Of a DNA stretch of 64,000 nt, positions 51,020-59,468 are shown in pieces. This DNA is from Pantoea coffeiphila (GTDB taxonomy: Bacteria > Pseudomonadota > Gammaproteobacteria > Enterobacterales > Enterobacteriaceae): NCBI RefSeq assembly GCF_016909495.1, contig NZ_JAFBFW010000003.1:496001-560000 (forward strand), written 5' to 3'. Every line of letters begins with the position of its first letter. The first letter of the stretch is position 1. Both the position numbers and the translations under genes were made by a program. The notes below the pieces were generated by a model, which saw only the letters and a list, made by a program, of their open reading frames with translations, ran no database searches and had not been told where the DNA came from.

Positions 51020-52011
51020 ATCCGCCTCCGAACCAGCCAGACAAAGCACGGCGCGCCGATCAGTGCTACCACCGCTCCGGCGGGTAGCTCGGCGGGGAAC
51101 GCCAGCCAGCGTGCAATCACGTCGGCCAGCAGCATCAGCAGCGCGCCGAACAACATACAGGCGGGCAGGAGACGCCGCAGATCGTGGCCGATCCATGCCC
51201 TGGCCATATGCGGCACCAGCAGGCCGAGAAAGGCCACCGGTCCGGCAACGCTGACGCAGCTGCCGACCAGCACCACCACCAGCAGGTTGACCGCCGTGCG
51301 CAGCATCCCGGGATTGACTCCCAGCGTGTGTGCGCTGTCGTCGCCCAGCCGCAGCAGGTTCAGGCGCGCCGCCAGCAGCCAGGCCAGCGGCATCAGCAGT
51401 ACGCTGAACGGCAGCAGCTGCCAGAACTCGCGCCAGCGCACGTGGGACACGCCCCCGGCCAGCCAGTGCAGGATGCCGTAAGTGTGATCCTCCGCCAGCA
51501 GCAGCGTGGCGCGGGTCAGCGCGGCGCAGAGTGCGGACACGGCCACCCCCGCCAGAATCAGTCGGCTGCGGTCACCGGCAGACCGCCAGCCTTTGCCCAG
51601 CAGCATCACCATTCCCCAGCTGATACCGCCGCCCGCTGCCGCCAGAAGTGCGAGGCTGTAACCGGCGATCCAGCCGGGATTAAAGGCGCTGGCCAGCACC
51701 ATTGTCAGCGCCGCACCGGCGTTAATGCCCAACAGGGAAGGGGAAGCCAGCGGATTACGCGTCAGGGTTTGCAGCAGGCAGCCCGCCAGCGCCAGGCTTG
51801 CCCCCAGCAGCATCGCCACCAGGCTGCGCGGCAGTCGCAGGTTAAACACCAGCGCCTGCGGCAGCGCGGTGGCCTTACCCGGCAGCAGCGCGCTCAGCGC
51901 CTGCCCAGGCCCGATCGGCAGCGCCGACGCGCTGAACAGTGACAGCCAGAAGGCCAGCGCCAGCAGCAGCAGCGGTAGCCCCCAGGCAAGCAGCGGTCGG
52001 CCTGACATCAT
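51016..52011 (-). CDS. fecC: ferric citrate ABC permease FecC
   Basis: 331 residues against 332 in E. coli FecC, and highly similar throughout: LVAMLLGASLALAGCLLQTLTRNPLASPSLLGINAGAAL, LLLAEDHTYGILHWLAGGVSH and AGAVVALIGAPCFVWLVRRR. About nine transmembrane helices. Overlaps fecB by 4 bp and fecD by 4 bp, so all four transport genes are coupled. Confidence 0.96.
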   Translation of the reverse strand: MMSGRPLLAWGLPLLLLALAFWLSLFSASALPIGPGQALSALLPGKATALPQALVFNLRLPRSLVAMLLGASLALAGCLLQTLTRNPLASPSLLGINAGAALTMVLASAFNPGWIAGYSLALLAAAGGGISWGMVMLLGKGWRSAGDRSRLILAGVAVSALCAALTRATLLLAEDHTYGILHWLAGGVSHVRWREFWQLLPFSVLLMPLAWLLAARLNLLRLGDDSAHTLGVNPGMLRTAVNLLVVVLVGSCVSVAGPVAFLGLLVPHMARAWIGHDLRRLLPACMLFGALLMLLADVIARWLAFPAELPAGAVVALIGAPCFVWLVRRRI

Positions 52012-52913
52012 GGCTGCACGGCCACCGGCTGATGATGCAGGATCGCCACCAGATCGCGGGCGATCTGCTCGGCGGCAAACAGCCCGCGCATCCGCGCCCA
52101 GCCGTTGCTGTCCACTTCAGCCACCTGATTTTTCTGCGCGGCGGTTAGCATCTGCCACAGCGGGTCCTGCTGCCAGTCGCGCACGATGCTCTGCTGACGG
52201 TAGTGGGCCACCAGCAGCCAGTCGGGGTTGATTGCCAGCAGCTGTTCCAGGTTGATGCTGGCAATCGGGCTTTGCCCTGCGGACTCCGGCACGTTCATCC
52301 CCAGCGCGGCCAGCACGCTGCCGGTGTAACTGTCGCGGCTGTGCAGATTAAACTGCTGCTCGCGCGAGGTGCCGAACACCAGCTTCAGCCCTTTGGGCAG
52401 CTGACTGGCAAAATCCTTCATTCGCTGATGATGCAGCGCCAGCCGCTGCAGCATTTCGGCATCTTTGCCCAACACTTTGCCGATAATCGCCGCCGATTGC
52501 AGATTTTCTTCCCAGGTTTCATTACGGGATTTCAGCATCAGCGTGGGGGCAATACTTTTCAGCTGGCCGAGGATGCCGCCGTGGCGGGCGCTGTCGGCAA
52601 TAATCAGGTCGGGCTTCAGCGCGGCAATCACTTCCAGGCTCGGCTGGGCGCGGGTGCCGACCGATTTCCACGGTGCCAGGCGCTGACGCACGGCGGGCAG
52701 AATGCGCTGCGGATCGTTATCGTCGGCCACGCCAACCGGGCTGACGTCCACCGCCGCCAGTGCATCAACAAAGGACAGTTCCAGTACCACCACCCGCTGC
52801 GGGGCATGTTCGAGGGTGAAGGTGCCGTTGCTGTCCTGCACGGTCACCGCCGATGCGGCCGATGCGACCAACAGCAGGGCGCAGGACAGAAGACGAGGAA
52901 TAAGCGTGAACAT
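52008..52913 (-). CDS. fecB: ferric citrate periplasmic binding protein
   Basis: 301 residues from the ATG at 52913, which has a TTGGAG ribosome site; an upstream in-frame extension to 53009 covers the fecA-fecB hairpins. Signal peptide ~1-22 (ending ASA). Strong identity with E. coli FecB: PQRVVVLELSFVDALAAVDVSPVG, SVGTRAQPSLEVIAALKPDLIIADS and TSREQQFNLHSR. It passes ferric citrate from FecA to FecCD. Confidence 0.96.
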   Translation of the reverse strand: MFTLIPRLLSCALLLVASAASAVTVQDSNGTFTLEHAPQRVVVLELSFVDALAAVDVSPVGVADDNDPQRILPAVRQRLAPWKSVGTRAQPSLEVIAALKPDLIIADSARHGGILGQLKSIAPTLMLKSRNETWEENLQSAAIIGKVLGKDAEMLQRLALHHQRMKDFASQLPKGLKLVFGTSREQQFNLHSRDSYTGSVLAALGMNVPESAGQSPIASINLEQLLAINPDWLLVAHYRQQSIVRDWQQDPLWQMLTAAQKNQVAEVDSNGWARMRGLFAAEQIARDLVAILHHQPVAVQP

Positions 52914-52941
52914 AGATTCTCCAACTGCCAGAAACGACAAA

Positions 52942-52998
52942 GCGGGCTGCCACCGGCACCCGCCACGTAATCCACAACGGCCGGTTATTGCACCGGCC
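52942..52998 (-). promoter_or_regulatory. double hairpin between fecA and fecB
   Basis: Two stable stem-loops in the 95-bp gap: GGCCGG/CCGGCC (52979-52998) and GCGGG-c-TGCC/GGCA-CCCGC (52942-52963). In E. coli a stem-loop at the same place lowers fecBCDE relative to fecA; these are likely the equivalent and would favour receptor over transporter production. Confidence 0.65.
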
Positions 52999-53008
52999 AT
53001 CGGGAACA

Positions 53009-55372
53009 TCAGAACTTAACGGAGCCCTGCAGATAGACGGTGCGCGGCTGCCCGGCGTAGATGCCTTTGTTGTTGTCATCGTAGGCGCGGGTGAAGTATT
53101 CGTGGTCGAAGATATTCTTCACGCCGACGGCCAGGTTGAGGTTGGCGTACTGCGGGCCGAAGTCATAGTTGGCGCGCGCGCCCCACAGCATAAAGCCGGG
53201 GATGCGGCCGGTGCTGCCGTCGGCGCTTTCCTCACGGGTATTGGCGTTATCGGCGAACTGCGAAGACTGATACTCGCTGTTGAGGTTAAAGGTCCAGCTG
53301 CCGGTCAGGTAATCCAGCCCCAGCGTGCCTTTGTGCTTCGGCGAGAACGGCACCTGATTACCGTGGTAGTCGCCCTGCTCGCGGATCACCGCATTGACGT
53401 ACGCATAGCTGGCGGAAACCGACAGATTTTCCAGCGCCGGGGAGAGGTCGCCGAGGTCATAGCGCAGCTTGCTTTCCAGCCCGGTATGGCGGGTTTTACC
53501 GCGAGCGGTGACGCTGTCGGTTACCTGGTTTGAATCGTACTGGTTGCTGAAGTTAATCAGGAACAGACCCGCTTCGGCCTGCAATACCTGATTGTCATAG
53601 CGCGTGCCCAGCTCCCAGGTGCGGGCTTTTTCCGGCTCGACGCTGCCGCTGCTGACCGCTTTACCGATCTGGCTGTACTGTACGGTGCCGAACGACCCTT
53701 CGGTGTTGGCATACAGGTTCCAGGCATCGTTCAGGTGATAGAGCACGTTAAGCGCGGGCAGCGGCGCGTTGTAGCCGATTTCCTGCTTTTCACCCTTGAT
53801 GAAGTTGTTCTGGTAGGACTGGATATGCTCGTAGCGCATGCCCGGCGTAATGGTCCAGTCGCCGATGTCGATGCGGTCATCAAGATACCAGGCGTGCGCC
53901 TCGGTGCCTGACTGGGTGTCGCGATCGTACGGGCTGCTGCCGGTAGGCAGTTTTCCGCTGCTGGCCGGGCTGGTGTAGCGCAGTTCATGGGTGGATTCGC
54001 TGACGTAGCGATAACCGACGCCGACTTCATGCGCGGTGTTGGCAATCGTGAAGCTCTGGCTGTAGCGCGGTTCCACACCGCGCACCCAGTATTCGCGCGG
54101 CGACAGAGTGATGTTTTTCCCCTGGTCCAGATAGCCGCTGCGCAGGGTGTTGGTGTAGAAGGTCAGGATATTGAATTTGTGCTGGGTATCTGGCTGATAC
54201 TGATAGCCAAGACTGGCCAGCTGGCGGCGGCCCCAGAATTCGTCGTAAGGTCGCGTAGACTGGAAGCGATCGGCGTTGTAGTCCGCGCGGGAAAGCCCGC
54301 CCGGCATCTGGGCGCGACCTTCGTAATACTGCAACAGGCTGGTGAAGGTATGGACCTCATTCGGCGCGTAGCGGGTTTTCAGCATCACATCGTCGATTTT
54401 GGTCGAGCTGTGTTCGCGCCAGTCGCTGCCGCGCGTGCCGGAGTAGAGCAGCGCCGCGCCCAGGCCGTTATCGGCGGTGCCGCCGATCATAAAGTTGCCG
54501 CTGCCTTTCGGATCGTTCTGGGTTGAGGTGGGCGTCAGCAGCCCTTCCATTCCCGCTTCAATGCCGAAATCCTGCGGAATGGCGCGGGTCACAAAGTTGA
54601 CCACGCCGCCAACGCTCTGCGGTCCGTAGCGCACGGCACCGCCGCCGCGTACCACGTCCACCGCATCCATATTGCCCAGTGACACCGGAGCCAGCGACAG
54701 CTGCGGCTGGCCGTACGGGGCGAACGGCACCGGAATGCCGTCCATCAGCACGGTGGTGCGGCTGGCAAGGCGCGGATTCAGCCCGCGAATGCCGAAGTTC
54801 ATCGCCATATCGTGGCTGCCGGTGCCGTTATTTTCCGGGGCGTTGACGCCCGGAATGCGGTTCAGCGCTTCACGCATGGTGGTGGCACCGGTACGTGCAA
54901 AGTCTTCGCGGCGCAGCACATCACGCGCACCGGCGTGTTCGAACACATCGTCTTCGCGCGCGGTGCCCAGCCAGTCACCGACCACGGTCAGCGTGGCGGT
55001 TCCTGCCACCACCGGCACCGGCTCCAGCGTAAAGGCGTTATTGCCCAGCGATTTCGCCTGCAGGCCGCTGCCGCTCAGCAGCGCTTGCAGCGCCTGTTCC
55101 AGCGAGTAGCTGCCGTTCAGGCCCGGGCTCTTTTTGCCCTGGGTCAGCGCCGAGTTGACCGACAGCGTAATGCCGGAGCGGGCGGCGAACTGGTTCAGCG
55201 CCTGGTCGAGATCGGCGGCGGCAATCTGATAGTCAGCCGTTGCCGGAGCGGTTGCCGCACTGACCAGCGCAGGAGCGGCCAGCGCCAGCGGTGCCAGCGC
55301 ACAGTGAATAGCGAAAGCCAGAGGTGTTGTTTTGCTAAAAGCGCGCTTGATGCGGGCGCAGGAATCAGACAT
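53009..55372 (-). CDS. fecA: ferric citrate TonB-dependent receptor and transducer FecA
   Basis: 787 residues from the ATG at 55372 (GGAG ribosome site; the ATG at 55393 lacks one). Signal peptide to about residue 40 (ending SAA), then an N-terminal signalling (STN) domain ([27 protein letters not shown]) that contacts FecR, a TonB-box region ([10 protein letters not shown]), plug ([23 protein letters not shown]) and barrel ending VKF. It both imports ferric citrate and signals its presence through FecR-FecI. E. coli FecA is 774 residues. Confidence 0.96.
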   Translation of the reverse strand: MSDSCARIKRAFSKTTPLAFAIHCALAPLALAAPALVSAATAPATADYQIAAADLDQALNQFAARSGITLSVNSALTQGKKSPGLNGSYSLEQALQALLSGSGLQAKSLGNNAFTLEPVPVVAGTATLTVVGDWLGTAREDDVFEHAGARDVLRREDFARTGATTMREALNRIPGVNAPENNGTGSHDMAMNFGIRGLNPRLASRTTVLMDGIPVPFAPYGQPQLSLAPVSLGNMDAVDVVRGGGAVRYGPQSVGGVVNFVTRAIPQDFGIEAGMEGLLTPTSTQNDPKGSGNFMIGGTADNGLGAALLYSGTRGSDWREHSSTKIDDVMLKTRYAPNEVHTFTSLLQYYEGRAQMPGGLSRADYNADRFQSTRPYDEFWGRRQLASLGYQYQPDTQHKFNILTFYTNTLRSGYLDQGKNITLSPREYWVRGVEPRYSQSFTIANTAHEVGVGYRYVSESTHELRYTSPASSGKLPTGSSPYDRDTQSGTEAHAWYLDDRIDIGDWTITPGMRYEHIQSYQNNFIKGEKQEIGYNAPLPALNVLYHLNDAWNLYANTEGSFGTVQYSQIGKAVSSGSVEPEKARTWELGTRYDNQVLQAEAGLFLINFSNQYDSNQVTDSVTARGKTRHTGLESKLRYDLGDLSPALENLSVSASYAYVNAVIREQGDYHGNQVPFSPKHKGTLGLDYLTGSWTFNLNSEYQSSQFADNANTREESADGSTGRIPGFMLWGARANYDFGPQYANLNLAVGVKNIFDHEYFTRAYDDNNKGIYAGQPRTVYLQGSVKF

Positions 55373-55471
55373 GACCGTCTCCAGAGTGAGCATTTTTTAT
55401 CTTGTGTACTAAGGAGTCGAATGAGCTGGGCAAAAGGGACAATGCAATTTGAAATTTTTTTATTTTTTTCG

Positions 55472-56425
55472 CTATGCCGCGCTGACCTTCACCCAGTAGC
55501 GGCTGAGGGTCTGAATTTTTATCGGCAGCGTTTGCGCCAGCACGGCCAGCAGACGGTCGGTATCCTGCAGCGGGAAGGTGCCGCTGACCCGCAGTTCAGC
55601 GGCGCTGTCGTCGCAGATCAGCATGCCGAGGCGGTAGCGCGCCACTTCTGCAATCACCTCGCCCAGCGGGCGGTTGCTGACGCTGAGCAGGCCACGGGTC
55701 CAGCTGCTGCTGTTGGCAACCAGCGGTAAGATTTCACCGAAGCTGCTGCGGCTGAAGCGCAGCGTTTGCCCCTGCTGAACCACGCGCAGTTGCCGCGCAT
55801 CGTCGGCCAGCGTGGCCTCTACCGCATGCTGCTGCACCGATAGCTCGGTGGCATCCGGCCACAGCCGCACGCTGAATTCAGTGCCGAGGGCACGTAGCAT
55901 GCCGTCGGCGGTGGCCACCCGGAACGGCCTTTGCTGCGCATCGGCGGCGGTGGTAATCGCAATTTCCCCGCGCTGTAGATGAATGGTCCGCTGGCTGCCG
56001 GTAAATTCCACCTGCACCGCACTGGCGGTATTGAGCGTCATCTGCGAACCGTCGCTCAGCCGCACGCTGCGCATTTCACCGGTAGCGGTACTGTAATCGG
56101 CACGCAGGCTCAGGCCCAGCGGCGACTGCCAGAGCTGCCAGCCGCTGCCGACGCCCAGCAGCACCAGCAGGCTTTTCAGCACGCGGCGGCGGGTAAGGTT
56201 TGCCTGATTCAGCGTTTGATAGCTGAGATGCCCCGGCAGGGTTTGCAGCTGGTTTTGCAGGGACTCAACGCGCTGCCATGCCCAGCGGTGGTCTTCATGC
56301 TGCTGTAGCCACTGCTGCCAGCGGGCGTGCTGCTGCGCGGTGGTGTCCCCGGCGCAGAAAGTGGCATACCAGCTGGCGGCCATTTTTAACGCCTGACGCT
56401 GCTGCTCGCTGACCCGTTCGGCCAT
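55472..56425 (-). CDS. fecR: FecR transmembrane anti-sigma/signal relay
   Basis: 317 residues: cytoplasmic N-terminal domain (~1-80) that holds FecI, a single membrane segment (~81-99) and a periplasmic FecR domain (~110-317) that reads the FecA STN domain. The membrane segment is preceded by LTRRRVLKS, a twin-arginine-like sequence, in keeping with the reported Tat-dependent insertion of E. coli FecR. It shares one base with fecI and precedes fecA by 99 bp. Confidence 0.94.
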   Translation of the reverse strand: MAERVSEQQRQALKMAASWYATFCAGDTTAQQHARWQQWLQQHEDHRWAWQRVESLQNQLQTLPGHLSYQTLNQANLTRRRVLKSLLVLLGVGSGWQLWQSPLGLSLRADYSTATGEMRSVRLSDGSQMTLNTASAVQVEFTGSQRTIHLQRGEIAITTAADAQQRPFRVATADGMLRALGTEFSVRLWPDATELSVQQHAVEATLADDARQLRVVQQGQTLRFSRSSFGEILPLVANSSSWTRGLLSVSNRPLGEVIAEVARYRLGMLICDDSAAELRVSGTFPLQDTDRLLAVLAQTLPIKIQTLSRYWVKVSAA

Positions 56426-56943
56426 TACGCCAGATCCTGCATCAGGCGAAACAGCAGGCAGTGCTCGGTGGCTTTAGCCATATATTTTTTTACCGAGCTG
56501 ACCGATACCGCCAGCCGTTCGGCAATCTGCGGATAGGTAAGCCCTTCCAGCTGCGACAGCAGAAATGCCTGGCGAACTTTGGCACCAAGGCCATCGAGCA
56601 TGGCATCGATCTGCTGCAGCGTTTCCAGCAGGGCGTGCTGCTGTTCCGGGGAGGGGACATATTCTTCCGGCAGCTGTTCCAGCATATCCAGCCAGGCCCG
56701 CTCCAGCGCGTTGCGGCGGAAGAAATCCACCATGACTCGTTTGGCAATTGTGCAGAGGAAGGATTTAGGTTCGCGGATCTCCGCCACGCCGTTGCCGAGC
56801 AGCACCCGCAGGAAGGTATCCTGCGCCAGATCCTCGGCGTCGCTGGCCGATCCCAGTTTGTGCTGTAGCCAGGAGCGCAGCCACCGGTGATGTGTCTGGT
56901 AGAGGCTGGCGAACATATCGGTAGACGCGGCTGGCGTTGACAT
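56425..56943 (-). CDS. fecI: ECF sigma factor FecI
   Basis: 172 residues: sigma region 2 at ~12-80 (DAEDLAQDTFLRVLL, ending RVMVDFFRRNAL) and region 4 at ~110-165 (LSQLEGLTYPQIAERLAVSVSSVKKYMAKA). It directs RNA polymerase to the fecA promoter once FecA-FecR signals ferric citrate. A near-perfect Fur box lies ~45 bp upstream, so iron starvation and citrate-iron are both needed for full expression. First gene of the operon fecIR-fecABCDE. Confidence 0.95.
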   Translation of the reverse strand: MSTPAASTDMFASLYQTHHRWLRSWLQHKLGSASDAEDLAQDTFLRVLLGNGVAEIREPKSFLCTIAKRVMVDFFRRNALERAWLDMLEQLPEEYVPSPEQQHALLETLQQIDAMLDGLGAKVRQAFLLSQLEGLTYPQIAERLAVSVSSVKKYMAKATEHCLLFRLMQDLA

Positions 56944-56988
56944 AACGAGTTACACATCCCGGCAAAAAAATGACGCCGGGATGATAAT

Positions 56989-57003
56989 TGATAATAGTTA
57001 TCA
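56989..57003. promoter_or_regulatory. Fur box of fecI
   Basis: TGATAATAGTTATCA is a 7-1-7 inverted repeat with a single imperfect pair, almost identical to the Fur core TGATAATNATTATCA, 46 bp upstream of fecI. Confidence 0.85.
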
Positions 57004-57202
57004 TTTCAATGACCAAAAATCGTTCGATTATCCGCCCGATCAAGGTCTGCGATCGTAAACGGGGCCAGACGGGCACAAACGGTCATTCCGACGCGTTGTG
57101 AATGAGACTGAGATCGAAGTTGTTAACCCTGAAACCGGCTTGTTAATGATATGTGATATCGCTCAAAGATTTTGTTTTGGGCTTTTGATTATATGATAAC
57201 CA

Positions 57203-57219
57203 ATGTTTACGTTGTCATT
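57203..57219. promoter_or_regulatory. candidate LacI-family operator, upstream copy
   Basis: ATGTTTACGTTGTCATT is, but for one base, the reverse complement of the site at 57298-57314. It has the central CG-containing partial dyad (GTTGTCA half-site) of LacI/GalR operators. The pair flanks the likely promoter, as repressor loops do. Confidence 0.55.
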
Positions 57220-57297
57220 TTGTTTTGTCAGAAGAAATTATGGATAAATCATTAATTTAGGTTTGAATAGAAAATTCGTATTTTTTATTTACCGAAT

Positions 57298-57314
57298 AAT
57301 GACAACGTCAACAT
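57298..57314. promoter_or_regulatory. candidate LacI-family operator, downstream copy
   Basis: AATGACAACGTCAACAT, inverted relative to the copy 95 bp upstream with 16 of 17 bases matching, 41 bp before the dehydrogenase start codon. Confidence 0.55.
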
Positions 57315-57354
57315 TTTGCCTATGTGACGATCAATATTGCTACTGGAGAGAGAA

Positions 57355-58422
57355 ATGAGTCAGCTGCCCGAGAAGATGAGCGCCGTAGTCTGCCACGGCC
57401 CCCAGGATTATCGCTTTGAGCAGGTTCCGGTGCCGTTGCCGAAGGCCAACGAACTGGTGATCAAAGTAGAAGGCTGCGGCATCTGCGCCGGTGACTGTAA
57501 GTGCAAAAACGGTGCACAGATGTTCTGGGGAGAAAACCCGTGGGTGAAGCCGCCGGTGATCCCGGGGCACGAATTCTACGGCCGCGTTGCCGCGCTGGGC
57601 GAGGGCAGCGAGAAGAAATTCCGCGTGGGCGAGCGGGTGATTGCCGAGCAGATCGTTCCCTGCTGGGACTGCCGCTACTGCAAATCCGGCAGCTACTGGA
57701 TGTGTGAAACCCACAATATTTACGGCTTCCAGAAAGACGTGGCCGAAGGCGGCATGGCGGAATATATGCGTTTCTCGGCCAACGCCATCGTCCACAAAAT
57801 CCCGGAAAGCCTGAGCCATGAAGATGCGGTACTGATTGAGCCAATGGCCTGTGCGATCCACACCGTGGCGCGCGGCGATATTCAGCTGGATGATGTGGTG
57901 GTGCTGGCCGGAGCCGGACCGCTGGGCCTGTGCATGGTGCAGGTAGCGCGGCTGAAAACGCCCAAAAAACTGATTGTTATCGATGCGATGGACGATCGTC
58001 TGGCGCTGGCGAAAGAGTACGGTGCCGATGTGGTGATCAACCCGCTGAAAGAAGACGCCGACAAAATTGTTAAGTCGCTGACCGGCGGCTACGGCTGCGA
58101 TGTCTATATCGAGGCAACCGGCTCCCCGGTGGGCGTAACGCAGGGTCTGCAAATGATCCGCAAGCTGGGCCGCTTCGTGGAGTTCAGCGTGTTCGGCAAA
58201 GAAACCACCGTTGACTGGTCGATTATCGGCGACCGCAAAGAGCTGGATATTCGCGGTGCGCATCTGGCCCCTTACAGCTATGAAATTGCCATCGACCTGT
58301 TTGAACGCGGGCTGGTGACATCGAAAGGCGTGGTGACCCACAGTTATTCACTCGAAAAATGGGATGAGGCATTTGCGCTGGCCGACTCTACCGATTCAAT
58401 TAAGGTCGTTCTGGTTCCGTAG
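57355..58422 (+). CDS. zinc polyol dehydrogenase, erythritol/L-threitol type
   Basis: 355 residues from the ATG at 57355. Zinc MDR enzyme: catalytic zinc ligands C44 (GCGICAGD) and H72-E73 (PGHEFYG), structural zinc cysteines C103, C106, C109 and C117, and NAD-binding GAGPLG (186-191). It closely resembles proteins annotated as erythritol/L-threitol dehydrogenase, which oxidise C4 polyols to tetruloses. It heads an operon with an RbsABC-type importer. No kinase or isomerase gene is present, so the rest of the pathway must lie elsewhere; the exact polyol is not certain. Confidence 0.85.
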   Translation: MSQLPEKMSAVVCHGPQDYRFEQVPVPLPKANELVIKVEGCGICAGDCKCKNGAQMFWGENPWVKPPVIPGHEFYGRVAALGEGSEKKFRVGERVIAEQIVPCWDCRYCKSGSYWMCETHNIYGFQKDVAEGGMAEYMRFSANAIVHKIPESLSHEDAVLIEPMACAIHTVARGDIQLDDVVVLAGAGPLGLCMVQVARLKTPKKLIVIDAMDDRLALAKEYGADVVINPLKEDADKIVKSLTGGYGCDVYIEATGSPVGVTQGLQMIRKLGRFVEFSVFGKETTVDWSIIGDRKELDIRGAHLAPYSYEIAIDLFERGLVTSKGVVTHSYSLEKWDEAFALADSTDSIKVVLVP

Positions 58423-58496
58423 TTTATTTTTACCGATGTTATTTATACCGTTGCTAATAAATCAATAAAAATACTTCCCCCTACAGGAGAATATCC

Positions 58497-59414
58497 ATGT
58501 TTTCATTCGTCAAAAAAACGCTGCCGATTATTATCGCGGGCGGAATGTTGTTGGCTGCAAACGCTGCAGTGGCTAAGCAATTAACCATTGGCGTCTCTTT
58601 CCAGGAATTAAATAACGATTATTTCGTTACGATGAAACAGTCGCTGGAACAGGCTGCCGCTGAAATTGGCGCGAAGGTGTACGTTGCCGACGCTCACCAT
58701 GATGTTTCCAAGCAGATTAATGACGTTGAAGACATGCTGCAAAAGAAAGTCGATATTCTGCTTATTAACCCGACGGATACGGTGGGCGTGCAGTCCGCCG
58801 TTATGTCTGCCCATAAAGCCGGCGCGGTGGTGGTGGCGATTGATGCCCAGGCAGAAGGTCCGGTGGACTCGTTTGTCGGCTCCGAGAACTATGACGCGGG
58901 GTTACAGGCCGGGGAGTATCTGGCGAAATCTATCGGTGGGAAAGGCAAGGTCGCCATCCTCGACGGTATTCCGGTGGTGCCCATCCTTGAGCGCGTACGC
59001 GGCTTTGAGGACGCAATGAAAAAATACCCGGATATCAAGATCGTCACCAAGCAGAACGGCAAGCAGGAGCGTGATACCGCACTGACCGTAACAGAAAACA
59101 TGCTGCAATCCGCCCCGGATCTGAACGGTATCTTCAGCGTTAACGATACCGGCGCACTGGGTGCACTGGCGGCAATTCAGAGCAGCGGTGCCAAGGTGAA
59201 ACTGGTCAGCGTTGACGGCCAGCCGGAAGCAATTAAAGAGATCGAAAAGGCGGATTCACCGTTTATCGCCACCTCGGCACAGTTCCCGCGTGACCAGCTG
59301 CGCATCGCGCTGGGAATTGCGCTGGCCCGCCACTGGGGTGCCAATATTCCGAAAACCGTACCGGTAAAAGTTAAGCTGATCGACCACAGCAATGCGAAAG
59401 GCTTTAGCTGGTAA
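58497..59414 (+). CDS. periplasmic sugar/polyol-binding protein (RbsB type)
   Basis: 305 residues with a signal peptide (cleavage after AVA, residue 26). Mature protein KQLTIGVSFQELNNDYFVTMKQSLEQAAAEIG, then LLINPTDTVGVQSAVMSAHKAGAVVVAID and NGIFSVNDTGALGALAAI, characteristic of class B (ribose/xylose/AI-2 type) binding proteins. Delivers the sugar or polyol to the importer encoded downstream. Ligand probably the polyol oxidised by the preceding dehydrogenase. Confidence 0.9.
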   Translation: MFSFVKKTLPIIIAGGMLLAANAAVAKQLTIGVSFQELNNDYFVTMKQSLEQAAAEIGAKVYVADAHHDVSKQINDVEDMLQKKVDILLINPTDTVGVQSAVMSAHKAGAVVVAIDAQAEGPVDSFVGSENYDAGLQAGEYLAKSIGGKGKVAILDGIPVVPILERVRGFEDAMKKYPDIKIVTKQNGKQERDTALTVTENMLQSAPDLNGIFSVNDTGALGALAAIQSSGAKVKLVSVDGQPEAIKEIEKADSPFIATSAQFPRDQLRIALGIALARHWGANIPKTVPVKVKLIDHSNAKGFSW

Positions 59415-59429
59415 TAGCGTGAAATATTC

Positions 59430-59447
59430 GCTCTGCGCGAGCAGAGC
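59430..59447 (+). promoter_or_regulatory. GNRA-type hairpin after the binding-protein gene
   Basis: GCTCTGC-GCGA-GCAGAGC, a perfect 7-bp stem closed by a GCGA (GNRA) tetraloop, sits between the binding protein and ATPase genes. No T-run follows. Such structures protect the upstream mRNA and give excess binding protein over transporter. Confidence 0.6.
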
Positions 59448-59468
59448 GATAACCCGGAAGCGATGCTG

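Larger units (their letters stand above)
57004..57354. other. regulatory region between fecI and polyol operon
   Basis: 351 bp, AT-rich towards the right. It contains two 17-bp sites described separately (57203-57219 and 57298-57314) that probably bind the LacI-type regulator encoded at the right end, and the leader of the dehydrogenase gene with a TGGAGAG ribosome site. No gene is seen. Possible -35/-10 pairs lie between the two sites but none is strong. Confidence 0.55.

Noticed and set aside
50126-51481. 451-codon open frame on the plus strand opposite fecD and fecC
   Set aside because: Gln/Arg-rich shadow of permease codons; fecC and fecD are clear orthologues on the minus strand.
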